DNA of 64,000 nt from an uncultured bacterium. Its GTDB lineage: Bacteria; Elusimicrobiota; Elusimicrobia; Elusimicrobiales; Elusimicrobiaceae. This document shows, piece after piece, positions 18,076 through 25,718 of the stretch (positions are counted from its first letter, which is position 1; every line of letters starts with the position of its first letter). The position numbers were made by a program, and so were the translations under genes. The notes beneath the pieces are model-generated. The model ran no database searches and had not been told where the DNA came from. It saw only the letters and a program-made list of their open reading frames with translations. The stretch lies in NCBI GenBank assembly GCA_949291515.1, contig CASEVY010000008.1, positions 45,114 to 109,113 of the forward strand, written 5' to 3'.

Positions 18076-18504
18076 ATGACAGCTCATTATTGGATAATTT
18101 TGGGCATTATCCTGCTTATAGGCGAGATATTTACTATGGACTTTTCACTGACTTGTTTCGCCGCGGCCTGTTTCGTAGCCGCTATTTTAAGCTGGATAGG
18201 GTTGGGGACATATTGGCAGCTCGCGGCAGTGGCGGCGACGATATTTATCCTGCTGTTTACTCTTAGGCCGCTGGCGCTTAAATACCTCAACAAAAAAGGG
18301 CAGTCTTTCAAAAGCAATATGGAAGCCTTGCTCGGCAAAGAACTTACCGTAACGCAAAGCAATGCCCAAACCGGCAAATGCTATGCAAAAAACGACGGCG
18401 ATTTATGGGAGCTCGCCTGCGAAGAAAAACTATCGCAGGGCGATATAGTCAAGGTTTATAAAGTAGACGGAATAAAACTTTTCGTAAAAAAGGAGCGTAA
18501 ATAA
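18076..18504 (+). CDS. NfeD-like membrane protein
   Basis: A 142-residue partner of SPFH proteins. Membrane helices fill the first ~80 residues, and the C-terminal half is the small OB-fold NfeD domain (GKELTVTQS to GDIVKVYKVDGIKLFV). It is the short NfeD form without the ClpP-like protease domain. The ATG has a GGAGGG site. Its TAA overlaps the next gene's ATG by one base, so the two are translationally coupled. Family work places NfeD/SPFH pairs in membrane microdomain organisation and quality control. Confidence 0.88.
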   Translation: MTAHYWIILGIILLIGEIFTMDFSLTCFAAACFVAAILSWIGLGTYWQLAAVAATIFILLFTLRPLALKYLNKKGQSFKSNMEALLGKELTVTQSNAQTGKCYAKNDGDLWELACEEKLSQGDIVKVYKVDGIKLFVKKERK

Positions 18505-19487
18505 TGGAAAGCGTACTTATAGCACTTGTAGTACTGGCCGTTATATTTTTCATATTCGGCATAAGAATAGTCCAACAGGCGGAAGTAATGATCGTGGAAA
18601 GATTGGGCAAATATCATACCACTCTGACCTCGGGGCCGAACTTCATTATACCGCTGCTGGACAAACCCAGAAAAATAGAGTGGAAATACTCTCGCGATAC
18701 CGCAGGAAGGCTGGTGTCTTATTTGGTTATGATAGACCGCATAGACCTTAGGGAAACAGTTTACGATTTCCCCCGCCAAGACGTTATAACCAAAGACAAC
18801 GTAAGCATACAAATAAACGCTTTGATATACTTCCAAATTACCGACCCGCTTAAAGCCGTTTATGAAGTCACTTCGCTGCCTACCGCGATAGAAAAACTCA
18901 CGCAAACGACTTTGAGGAACGTCATAGGCGAATTGGAATTGGACCAAACTTTGATATCGCGCGAAACGATAAACGCCAAATTAAGAACCATTCTTGACGA
19001 AGCCTCCAATAAATGGGGCGTTAAAGTCAACCGCGTGGAACTGCAAGATATTACCCCACCGCCCGCCATACGCGACGCAATGGAAAAACAAATGCGGGCA
19101 GAAAGGGAGCGCCGCGCCGTAATCTTGGAAGCGGAAGGAACCAAACGCGCGCAAATCCTGCAGGCCGAAGGCGAAAAAGAGGCCGCTATAAACAAAGCGG
19201 AAGGTTTAAAACAAGCCAAAATACTTTCCGCCGAAGGTGAAGCTGAAGCTAAAGTAAAGGTGGCGCAGGCCGAAGCAGAGGCGATCAAAATAGTCCGCGA
19301 CAATTTAAACAATATCGCTAACCCGGCGAACTATTTAATCTCTATAAAATATATAGAAGCGCTGCAGAAAATGGTCGACGGCAAAGACAATAAACTCGTC
19401 TATATGCCATACGAAGCCACCGGCATATTGGGCGCCGTAGGCGCTGTTAAGGAAATAGTGTCCAATACCGCCGTCAAACCTCAGTAA
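18504..19487 (+). CDS. SPFH/band-7 (QmcA/paraslipin-type) membrane protein
   Basis: A 327-residue scaffold of detergent-resistant membrane patches. It has an N-terminal membrane anchor (ALVVLAVIFFIFG) and the SPFH domain from QQAEVMIVERLGKYHTTL to about residue 190. A long Ala/Glu-rich coiled coil follows (repeats of AEGE-K), then a short C-terminal segment typical of the QmcA/HflC-like branch. It is coupled to the NfeD-like gene and followed by a terminator, making a two-gene operon. Confidence 0.93.
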   Translation: MESVLIALVVLAVIFFIFGIRIVQQAEVMIVERLGKYHTTLTSGPNFIIPLLDKPRKIEWKYSRDTAGRLVSYLVMIDRIDLRETVYDFPRQDVITKDNVSIQINALIYFQITDPLKAVYEVTSLPTAIEKLTQTTLRNVIGELELDQTLISRETINAKLRTILDEASNKWGVKVNRVELQDITPPPAIRDAMEKQMRAERERRAVILEAEGTKRAQILQAEGEKEAAINKAEGLKQAKILSAEGEAEAKVKVAQAEAEAIKIVRDNLNNIANPANYLISIKYIEALQKMVDGKDNKLVYMPYEATGILGAVGAVKEIVSNTAVKPQ

Positions 19488-19506
19488 TTAAAATTATAAA
19501 ACAAAG

Positions 19507-19539
19507 ACGGCCCGCACCTTTACGGTGCGGGCCGTTTTA
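19507..19539. terminator. Bidirectional terminator between SPFH gene and the convergent secreted-protein gene
   Basis: Stem ACGGCCCGCACC / GGTGCGGGCCGT with T-rich flanks on both strands. Confidence 0.85.
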
Positions 19540-19553
19540 TCGGCAGTTTAAAA

Positions 19554-20735
19554 CTATAGGGGCTTTACGCTCTTAAACCCGTTTAGAGCTTGACCCGACA
19601 AAAGTTCATAATCCTTCAACTTGGAAGACGGCGCTATGAAAGAAAGTACGAATTTGCGCCCTCCTTCGTTAAAGAAATAACTGTATGAATTGACGTTAAG
19701 CGCTGTCTTCTTTGAAAAACTTATATCCTTGCCGCCCATCTTTACCTTTCGGCTCGGATTTGCGGTAAACTTCTTTTCGGGCGCGTATTTTTCCGTCATT
19801 TCATCGTTGAAATTCTTGCTGTTTTTGTAAACAGGCTCAAGCCACATAATGGCGTCTGCCTCCTCTTTTATTATTACGCGGCCGTCTTTCTTATCCTGCG
19901 CTTTGGGAGAAACATCGCCGGGCAGATTTAAGACATAAGAATAAACATTTTCGCCTTCTTCTATGTTAAACGAGGCTTGCATATTGCGCGCAGACAACTT
20001 CTTTAGCGTCCAATTTGTGAGTTCGGGCTCGGGCCGCTCCGCCCTGCCGCTTTGCGGTTTTTCCGCGTCGGCAGATGCCGTTACGACATCGGCATTTCTT
20101 TTTCCGAACAGAGCTTTGTTTAAACTCGACGCGGCTATGCCCAATGCAGCTTCGCCTTTTTTGTTGTCCGTTCCCTTTTTTTGGCCTTCCAAAAGGTCTT
20201 TTTGAGTTTCTTTAGGCGTCATATAATTAAGTTCGACGAATTTGCCGTTAAACGGCGCGGTCAAAACTATTGAGCTTAACTCCCCCATATCAAAAGTACA
20301 GACTTCATACATTATCCTGCCGTACATCTTCTTGGAAAACAGAGGCTTTACTTCCTCCCCGCTCTCTAGTGAATACTCCGCAATTCTGGCTTTTATGTCT
20401 TCCGCCTCGTCGCGCAAAGTTATATTGATGTCAAAACCGTTTTTAACCTCATCTACATTTTTCTCAATATCGTAATTGCTGACCAAAAAACCTTCGTCCT
20501 CGCTCCTTACGCTGAGCCCAGCCGGTACCAAAAGATATACAGCCTCGCTGGCATTCTGAGTCAAAATTACCGGCTGATATTTATCAGCTTTGCCCTGTTC
20601 CTTCAAGACATTGCCGATGTCTTGCACGGAAGAAACCGTCAAAGGCAGCTTGTTGCGCTCTTTGGTAAGATAATAATCCTGCGCAAAAACTGACAAAGAA
20701 ACAGTCATAAACAACAACGCTAAAATGCTTTTCAT
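19554..20735 (-). CDS. Secreted protein of unknown function
   Basis: I do not recognise the family. The 393 residues start with a signal peptide (ALLFMTVSLSVFAQ), so it is exported. Two mixed alpha/beta regions (about 20-190 and 245-393) flank a Lys/Glu/Pro-rich linker near residues 195-245. A single Cys near residue 147 makes disulfide scaffolding unlikely. The start has a GGAGGAG site. It is followed on the same strand by the terminator at 19507-19539 and lies 9 bases after cysteine synthase, probably in the operon that begins at era. Confidence 0.7.
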   Translation of the reverse strand: MKSILALLFMTVSLSVFAQDYYLTKERNKLPLTVSSVQDIGNVLKEQGKADKYQPVILTQNASEAVYLLVPAGLSVRSEDEGFLVSNYDIEKNVDEVKNGFDINITLRDEAEDIKARIAEYSLESGEEVKPLFSKKMYGRIMYEVCTFDMGELSSIVLTAPFNGKFVELNYMTPKETQKDLLEGQKKGTDNKKGEAALGIAASSLNKALFGKRNADVVTASADAEKPQSGRAERPEPELTNWTLKKLSARNMQASFNIEEGENVYSYVLNLPGDVSPKAQDKKDGRVIIKEEADAIMWLEPVYKNSKNFNDEMTEKYAPEKKFTANPSRKVKMGGKDISFSKKTALNVNSYSYFFNEGGRKFVLSFIAPSSKLKDYELLSGQALNGFKSVKPL

Positions 20736-20744
20736 TACTCCTCC

Positions 20745-21638
20745 TTAAAGTACGCTTAAATATCTGTCACCGCCGTCAGGCGCTATCGCTACGATGTTTA
20801 AGCCTTTATTCTCCGGCCTGAGCGCCAGTTCCAAAGCGGCGAAATACGCCGCGCCGGAAGATATCCCGCAAAACAAACCCTGCTCAAGGCGCAATTCACG
20901 CGCGGCGCTAAAGGCTGATTTGCCAGCGACGGGTAAAATCTCGTCGATAAGACTAGCGTCAAACAAGGCGGGCACAAAACCCGCACCTATGCCTTGTATT
21001 TCGTGAGGACCGCTCTTCCCGCCGGAGAGAACCGCGCTTTCCAAAGGTTCAACGGCAACGGCTTTTATCTTGGGATTTTTTTCCTTAAGGTATCTGGCCG
21101 CACCGCTTATCGTGCCGCCAGTGCCTACTCCCGCGACCAATATATCCGCTTTGCCGTTCAAATCATTATATATTTCCGGGCCAGTGGTTTCGTAATGAGA
21201 AAGAGCATTGGACTCGTTTGAAAATTGATCGGGCATATATGCGTCTGGAATTTCCTTTAAGATAGCTTTGGCTTTCGATATCGAGCCTCCCATTCCCTGC
21301 GACGCGGGCGTAAGTACAAGCTCCGCCCCCAGCAGTTTAAGAAGTTTGCGCCGCTCTTCGCTCATACTCTCGGGCATACACAAAATTACCCTAAATCCTT
21401 TCAAACGGCCAAGCGCGGCCAAAGCTATGCCTGTATTGCCGCTGGTCGGCTCTACTATTACTCCGCCCGATTTCAGCAAGCCTTGTTTTAAAGCGGAATT
21501 TATCATATAAAACGCGGCACGATCTTTTATGCTTGAGAATGGATTGAATTTTTCCGCTTTTATATAAATGTTCGCTGGCAAGGCTTTGTTTATTTTGATA
21601 AGAGGCGTATGCCCTATCGCAAAAGTTATGTCCTTCAC
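20745..21638 (-). CDS. Cysteine synthase (O-acetylserine sulfhydrylase family)
   Basis: A PLP-dependent enzyme making cysteine from O-acetylserine and sulfide. The 297 residues include the PLP lysine in FSSIKDRAAFYM (about residue 38), the substrate loop SGNTGIAL, and the phosphate-binding GVGTGGTISGAARYL. The family loop GPHEIQGIGAGFVP is also present. The substitution FSS for the usual PAGS before the lysine is mild. It begins with GTG, preceded by GGGAGG at good spacing. CysK and CysM are not distinguishable here, so I give no symbol. No serine acetyltransferase is in the window. Confidence 0.9.
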   Translation of the reverse strand: MKDITFAIGHTPLIKINKALPANIYIKAEKFNPFSSIKDRAAFYMINSALKQGLLKSGGVIVEPTSGNTGIALAALGRLKGFRVILCMPESMSEERRKLLKLLGAELVLTPASQGMGGSISKAKAILKEIPDAYMPDQFSNESNALSHYETTGPEIYNDLNGKADILVAGVGTGGTISGAARYLKEKNPKIKAVAVEPLESAVLSGGKSGPHEIQGIGAGFVPALFDASLIDEILPVAGKSAFSAARELRLEQGLFCGISSGAAYFAALELALRPENKGLNIVAIAPDGGDRYLSVL

Positions 21639-21647
21639 AAAACCTCC

Positions 21648-22481
21648 CTACTCCGCAAAGCTAAGACACTTGCGTACAATCGACAAAGCTCCGTTCTCCC
21701 CGTTTTTGGAGTAGACGTATATCAAATTTGCCAAGAAACGCCGCGTTATTTGCCTGCCGGTCAAAGGAGTAATCAGAGCGCCGCTCCAGGAAAATCCATG
21801 CGCCGAAGCGTAAATATTACACTCGTCCTCACCGACAAATCTTCCCCCCGCAAAAACGTCTACGTATACTGGCTCGTAAGAGTATTTGTCGCGCAGCCTT
21901 ACCATAACTTTTCCGCCCGCGTCGAAAATATCGGCCTTTACGTCAAAACATTCCGCCGCGCAGCAATATAAAGCCGCCATAGCGAAGCTGCTCGCCCCGC
22001 CGTTTGATATTATGTCGGGCAGGCTTAAAACCTTTACGCCGGAGTTTAAACTCTCAAGACGATACTTCCCCCGAACAAAAAAGTATTGCGACAATACTTC
22101 CGCCTTATGAAATATGTCAAACCCGCAATCCATTTCGGCCGACAATTCCTTCCTCAAAAGTTCAAATTTGGACAAAGCCTGCCTCTCGCTCAAATACGGG
22201 TTTATTATCCCCGATATAAGAAGCATTCCTTTCAGCAATGAGGGATTATCCGCCTTAAAATAATTCTTAAAGCCCGCCGCGCGCTCCTCCCGTTTTATGT
22301 TTACCAGTATGTCCTTTATATAACCAGGTATATTCGCGCCGTAGCTCTCTTCAAGCACGTTTTTGAACTTTAATGGATCCTGCCTTATGAACTGCGCCAA
22401 TGTCGCCTGAAGGCGCGGTTTCAAAGAAGGCTCCTTATCCATCAAATCAATAAGCGCTTTTATCTTGTTTCTGTTAATCAT
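21648..22481 (-). CDS. SirB1-like transglutaminase-fold protein
   Basis: A 277-residue protein with a helical N-terminal half and a C-terminal region that follows the SirB1/transglutaminase-like pattern. The pattern is LSLPDIISNGGASSFAMAALYCCAAECFDVKADIFDAGGKVMVRL, then VYVDVFAGGRFV. In SirB1 relatives the first segment is where a protease Cys would sit; here it is Ser, so catalysis is doubtful and a structural or regulatory role is more likely. It overlaps the end of era by 8 bases. The assignment rests on motif shape and is moderate. Confidence 0.6.
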   Translation of the reverse strand: MINRNKIKALIDLMDKEPSLKPRLQATLAQFIRQDPLKFKNVLEESYGANIPGYIKDILVNIKREERAAGFKNYFKADNPSLLKGMLLISGIINPYLSERQALSKFELLRKELSAEMDCGFDIFHKAEVLSQYFFVRGKYRLESLNSGVKVLSLPDIISNGGASSFAMAALYCCAAECFDVKADIFDAGGKVMVRLRDKYSYEPVYVDVFAGGRFVGEDECNIYASAHGFSWSGALITPLTGRQITRRFLANLIYVYSKNGENGALSIVRKCLSFAE

Positions 22482-23385
22482 TTATGTACCCAAACCGTTT
22501 CAAATATTTTACGCTTTGCCGCCAGTTCGGCGTAACGGCGACGTGCAGCTGTAGACGATATTTCATTCCCAAAAAGTCGTTTATTCTGCGCTGGGCGGCC
22601 TCCCTGAGTTTTGCTATCGCGCTGCCGCCTTTGCCTATTATAATAGGTTTCTGCCGTTCCCGTTCAACGTGTATTACCGCGCTGATATAGTTCTTGTCGC
22701 CCAAGTCTTCGGTAAACTTCTCCACCTCGACATAAGTGCTGTATGGTATTTCTTCACCATACTGCAGAAAAATTTGCTCTCTTATAAACTCCCCTATGTA
22801 AAAACGTTCCCACCGGTCGGTCAGCTGGCCTTTGGGGAAATACGCGGGGCCGTAAGGTATATAATCCACCACCGCGCGTTCCAAATCTTTTACGCCTTCG
22901 CCTTTTTTAGCGTTTACCAAAAACACTTTCTTAAATTTAAGCTCGCAGGACAAAGCCTTTATTATTCTGTCCAGCTCGTCTTTGTCCTTTATCAAATCCA
23001 CCTTGTTTACCACCAAAAACAGCGGGCAGTACAGTCCTTTAAGTTTCTTTATCAGCGGAGTATGCCGAGCCATAGGCGCCGTGGGATCATAGACGAAAAT
23101 AACCAAATCGGCGTCCTCGTTTATCGCCTGATTGAGCGAATTGAGCATTATCTGCTGCAATTTGTATTCCGCGTGAAGAAACCCAGGCGTATCGACAAAT
23201 ACTATTTGGTAATCGTCGCCTTCGCATATCGCCAAAATATTTTGCCTGGTAGTCTGCGGCTTATGCGTAACGGGCGAAAGCGCCACCCCGGCAAACTGAT
23301 TAAGCAGCGTGGATTTACCCGCATTGGCCAAACCCGCCATTACGGCAAAACCGCTTTTGAATTTTTGTTCGGCATTATTTTCCAT
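22474..23385 (-). CDS. era: GTPase Era
   Basis: An essential GTPase that binds the 3' end of 16S rRNA during 30S assembly. The 303 residues include P-loop GLANAGKST (18-26; the usual RPN is LAN), G3 DTPG, G4 NKVD, and a C-terminal KH domain with the loop IIGKGGSAIAKL. The start at 23385 has no Shine-Dalgarno but lies just beyond an extended -10 element, so the transcript may be leaderless. The downstream SirB1-like gene overlaps by 8 bases. Confidence 0.95.
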   Translation of the reverse strand: MENNAEQKFKSGFAVMAGLANAGKSTLLNQFAGVALSPVTHKPQTTRQNILAICEGDDYQIVFVDTPGFLHAEYKLQQIMLNSLNQAINEDADLVIFVYDPTAPMARHTPLIKKLKGLYCPLFLVVNKVDLIKDKDELDRIIKALSCELKFKKVFLVNAKKGEGVKDLERAVVDYIPYGPAYFPKGQLTDRWERFYIGEFIREQIFLQYGEEIPYSTYVEVEKFTEDLGDKNYISAVIHVERERQKPIIIGKGGSAIAKLREAAQRRINDFLGMKYRLQLHVAVTPNWRQSVKYLKRFGYIND

Positions 23386-23393
23386 ATATTAAT

Positions 23394-23402
23394 ATTCTAT
23401 CA
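23394..23402 (-). promoter_or_regulatory. Extended -10 promoter of era
   Basis: TGATAGAAT on the minus strand fits TGnTANNNT, and transcription starting 7 bases downstream would begin about 2 bases before the era ATG. Confidence 0.4.
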
Positions 23403-23430
23403 ATTTAAAGTCGCGTGCGTTAAGTGTTCT

Positions 23431-23476
23431 GGAAATAAAGGGAACCGCCCAGAAATGGCGATTCCCTTTTATTTCC
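23431..23476 (-). terminator. Terminator after pyrR
   Basis: A long inverted repeat: GGAAATAAAGGGAA-CGCC pairs with its complement around a short loop. On the minus strand the GC-rich stem is followed by CCCTTTATTT. Confidence 0.75.
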
Positions 23477-23519
23477 GATTTAAATCCGCTCGTCTTATTT
23501 TGACGGCAAAGCGGCGTTT

Positions 23520-24062
23520 TTATTTCTTCTGCCCGCCGATATTGTGCACTATTCTGTCGTCACCGTCGTGCTCTTTTATGTGTACGTGTATGATATCGTC
23601 GTCGGCGGTTACCACGTATTTGCCCACGTAATCAGCCATTACCGGGATTTCCCTGTGGCCCCTGTCCACCAATACCATAAGTTCCACCTTGCGAGGACGC
23701 CCGCAGTCCATTATCGCGTCCAGCGCGCAGCGGACGGTACGCCCGGTATAGAGAACGTCGTCGACTATAACCACGTTCTTGCCGTTAATGTCAAAGCCGA
23801 TATTGGCCGCTTTCATTTGAGGGTCTTCTGCTACTGTCGTCAAATCGTCGCGGTAGAGCGTAATGTCAAGCTCGCCCAAAGGCAGTTTGATGCCCGAAAA
23901 TTTTTCTATCTTATCTTGAAGCCTTTTCGCAATATGTACGCCGCGCGTCTTTATACCGACGAGGCACAAGTCTTTGGTGTCTTCGTATCTTTCTAGTATC
24001 TCATTGGCTATCCTGTCCAAAATCCTGCTCATTAACGCTTCGCTTACTATATCTTTCTGCAT
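23520..24062 (-). CDS. pyrR: Bifunctional pyr regulator / uracil phosphoribosyltransferase
   Basis: A type I phosphoribosyltransferase fold; in Firmicutes it binds pyr leader RNA and also makes UMP from uracil and PRPP. The 180 residues contain the PRPP-binding motif VVIVDDVLYTGRTVR (about 92-106) and PyrR-typical VGIKTRGVHIAKRL and MVLVDRGHREIP. The ribosome binding site GAGGGAGA precedes the ATG. Upstream lies a leader peptide, a U-rich stretch and a hairpin with seven T, so expression is probably set by attenuation. I see no canonical PyrR-binding loop in the leader. No other pyr gene is adjacent. Confidence 0.93.
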   Translation of the reverse strand: MQKDIVSEALMSRILDRIANEILERYEDTKDLCLVGIKTRGVHIAKRLQDKIEKFSGIKLPLGELDITLYRDDLTTVAEDPQMKAANIGFDINGKNVVIVDDVLYTGRTVRCALDAIMDCGRPRKVELMVLVDRGHREIPVMADYVGKYVVTADDDIIHVHIKEHDGDDRIVHNIGGQKK

Positions 24063-24082
24063 AACAAATCTCCCTCAAAAAT

Positions 24083-24109
24083 AAAAAAACCGCCCTGTAA
24101 AAGCTGCGG
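24083..24109 (-). terminator. Attenuator-like hairpin before pyrR
   Basis: On the minus strand CCGC-AGCTTTTACAGG-GCGG is followed by seven T. The stem is short, so the call is tentative; its place right after the leader-peptide stop is what supports it. Confidence 0.45.
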
Positions 24110-24110
24110 A

Positions 24111-24179
24111 TTATAAAAATAAAGAGGCCAACGCTTTTTTGCCGATAACCAAGATACTGTCATACTTTTTATTTTTCAT
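24111..24179 (-). CDS. Candidate pyrR leader peptide (22 aa)
   Basis: A short open frame, MKNKKYDSILVIGKKALASLFL, preceded by a strong GAGGAGG site at good spacing. Its last codons (TCT TTA TTT TTA TAA) are U-rich in RNA and run directly into the attenuator hairpin. This layout is like the E. coli pyrBI leader, where UTP-sensitive polymerase pausing couples translation to readthrough. A second feature is GAGGCC beside the ribosome binding site (24184-24189), which can pair with GGCCTC late in the frame (24124-24129) and would hide the site. It is probably a regulatory peptide rather than a functional protein. Confidence 0.55.
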   Translation of the reverse strand: MKNKKYDSILVIGKKALASLFL

Positions 24180-24200
24180 CAGCGGCCTCCTCAATATTTT

Positions 24201-24209
24201 ATTATAGCA
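24201..24209 (-). promoter_or_regulatory. Extended -10 promoter of the pyrR leader
   Basis: A perfect TGCTATAAT on the minus strand, overlapping the last codons of dacB. Transcription would start near 24194, just before the leader-peptide ribosome binding site. No good -35 is visible, as expected for an extended -10. Confidence 0.6.
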
Positions 24210-25700
24210 TTATTTGCCCGCGCGGCGCGCCTGCGGCTTTTTGTTAAGGCCGATATCAGAAAGGCCTCCGATAAAATCGTCGTGCACTTCGTCTACGCCG
24301 CGCATACGGCCAGAGTAGTTGTTTACTATTGAACAGAACGCTATGCGCCTGCCTTTATGGTCTTTGGTATAGCCCGCAACAGCGCGGACCCTGTCCAAAG
24401 AGCCCGTCTTTACAAAAGCCTCAAAAGCGGCGCTGCTGTATCTGAGGCGCCTTGACATCGTCCCGTTGTCCTCAGGATCGCCCGCCACAGGCAAACTGTT
24501 CAAAAACACGTCGCCGTAAGGTTTATCCAAAACCTTTTCCAACATCTCCACCGTCATTTTGCAGTCTATAATATTGTCGCGCGCCAAGCCACTGCCGTCA
24601 AATACGTCGAAATTGGACGTATCTATTCCCAAACGCTCAAGAAATTCCCTAACTTTCCTAACCCCTTCCCCGGAACTTCCGCTCCCTTCATTGTACGCGC
24701 TTATAACCCTTATAAGAGTGTCCGCATACAAATTGAAGCTGCGTTTATTGGTATAGGATACTATATCCTTAAGCGGAGGAGAAAAATAACTTAAAAGCAG
24801 TTTTTTATCGTCGTAACTTTCGGGCGTTTTCAACAAAGCAGTGCCTTTTACCTGGATATCGTTCTTTTCCAAAGCGCGTCTTAAATAATCTGCCATAAAC
24901 GCCGCGGGGCTGGGCATAGCAGCAGATATTCTAACCGGATTTTTTGTAAGAGGTATCGCCCCGAATATCCTTGCCTCAGAACTTGCCGGAACGAAATTGA
25001 CGAAAGTATCTTCCGACCTTAAAGAGGCCAAACCCTTTACTCTGCTTTGTAAGCTCAAGTTTGACATTTCCGGCTCGGTCTTAAGTATTTGAGCCGGCGC
25101 GCCGTCCTCCGATACGGGCGCGAAGTATATCTCGTATGAATTGTCCCTCACGCTCAGCCCGTCGCTGGGGGCCGCATAATAGTTGCCTATGTTCTGATAG
25201 CTGGTACGCCAAGGAAGCATAACTCCGCTGAATATGCTGTTGTCCGCGTAGATATTGCCTTGTATTTTGCTTATTCCCGCCTCTTTAAACTGTTGCACCC
25301 AACTATCAGTCAAGGTGGGCAAATCCGGCACCAAAGACAACCGCGTTGAACCCAAAGTGGGATCGCCTGCCCCTTTGATGTATATATCGCCCAAAAGTTT
25401 TTTGCCTTTTATCTCGCCGTCATAATATATTTTGGTTTCAAAAGTGAAGTCCGGCCCCAGCAAATCCAAGGCGGCCGCAGTGGTAAAAAGTTTTAAAACG
25501 CTGGCCGGCGCCAAACGCATAGTGGGGTTTATGCTTACTATCTCTTCCCCGCCTATGTATTTGGCATAGGCGGAAAACTGCGCGTCTTTTAAGGCGGGCC
25601 TTTCGTCAAATACGGAATAAAGTTCTCCGCACCCGTCGCAATCGGCGAAAGCGTATGTGAACAGAACGAAAAAACTTAAGAACAGAAAGGCGAACTTCAT
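24210..25700 (-). CDS. dacB: D-alanyl-D-alanine carboxypeptidase / endopeptidase (PBP4, family S13)
   Basis: A periplasmic penicillin-binding protein that trims peptidoglycan peptides. The 496 residues start with a signal peptide ending near FADC. The serine of SxxK lies in APASVLKLFTT (about residue 67), the second motif is SFN in NKRSFNLYADTL, and the third is KTG in FVKTGSLDRV. The large insert between SxxK and SxN is typical of S13. Cys20 and Cys23 near the mature N-terminus (DCDGCGE) are unusual. A GGGGGCG site precedes the start, and it follows the membrane protein gene by 18 bases. Confidence 0.93.
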   Translation of the reverse strand: MKFAFLFLSFFVLFTYAFADCDGCGELYSVFDERPALKDAQFSAYAKYIGGEEIVSINPTMRLAPASVLKLFTTAAALDLLGPDFTFETKIYYDGEIKGKKLLGDIYIKGAGDPTLGSTRLSLVPDLPTLTDSWVQQFKEAGISKIQGNIYADNSIFSGVMLPWRTSYQNIGNYYAAPSDGLSVRDNSYEIYFAPVSEDGAPAQILKTEPEMSNLSLQSRVKGLASLRSEDTFVNFVPASSEARIFGAIPLTKNPVRISAAMPSPAAFMADYLRRALEKNDIQVKGTALLKTPESYDDKKLLLSYFSPPLKDIVSYTNKRSFNLYADTLIRVISAYNEGSGSSGEGVRKVREFLERLGIDTSNFDVFDGSGLARDNIIDCKMTVEMLEKVLDKPYGDVFLNSLPVAGDPEDNGTMSRRLRYSSAAFEAFVKTGSLDRVRAVAGYTKDHKGRRIAFCSIVNNYSGRMRGVDEVHDDFIGGLSDIGLNKKPQARRAGK

Positions 25701-25718
25701 ACAGCGCCCCCTAAAACT

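Noticed and set aside
22669..23631. Long plus-strand open frame opposite era and the pyrR 3' end
   Set aside because: Covers two certain genes and the intervening terminator hairpin; composition is that of an antisense shadow.
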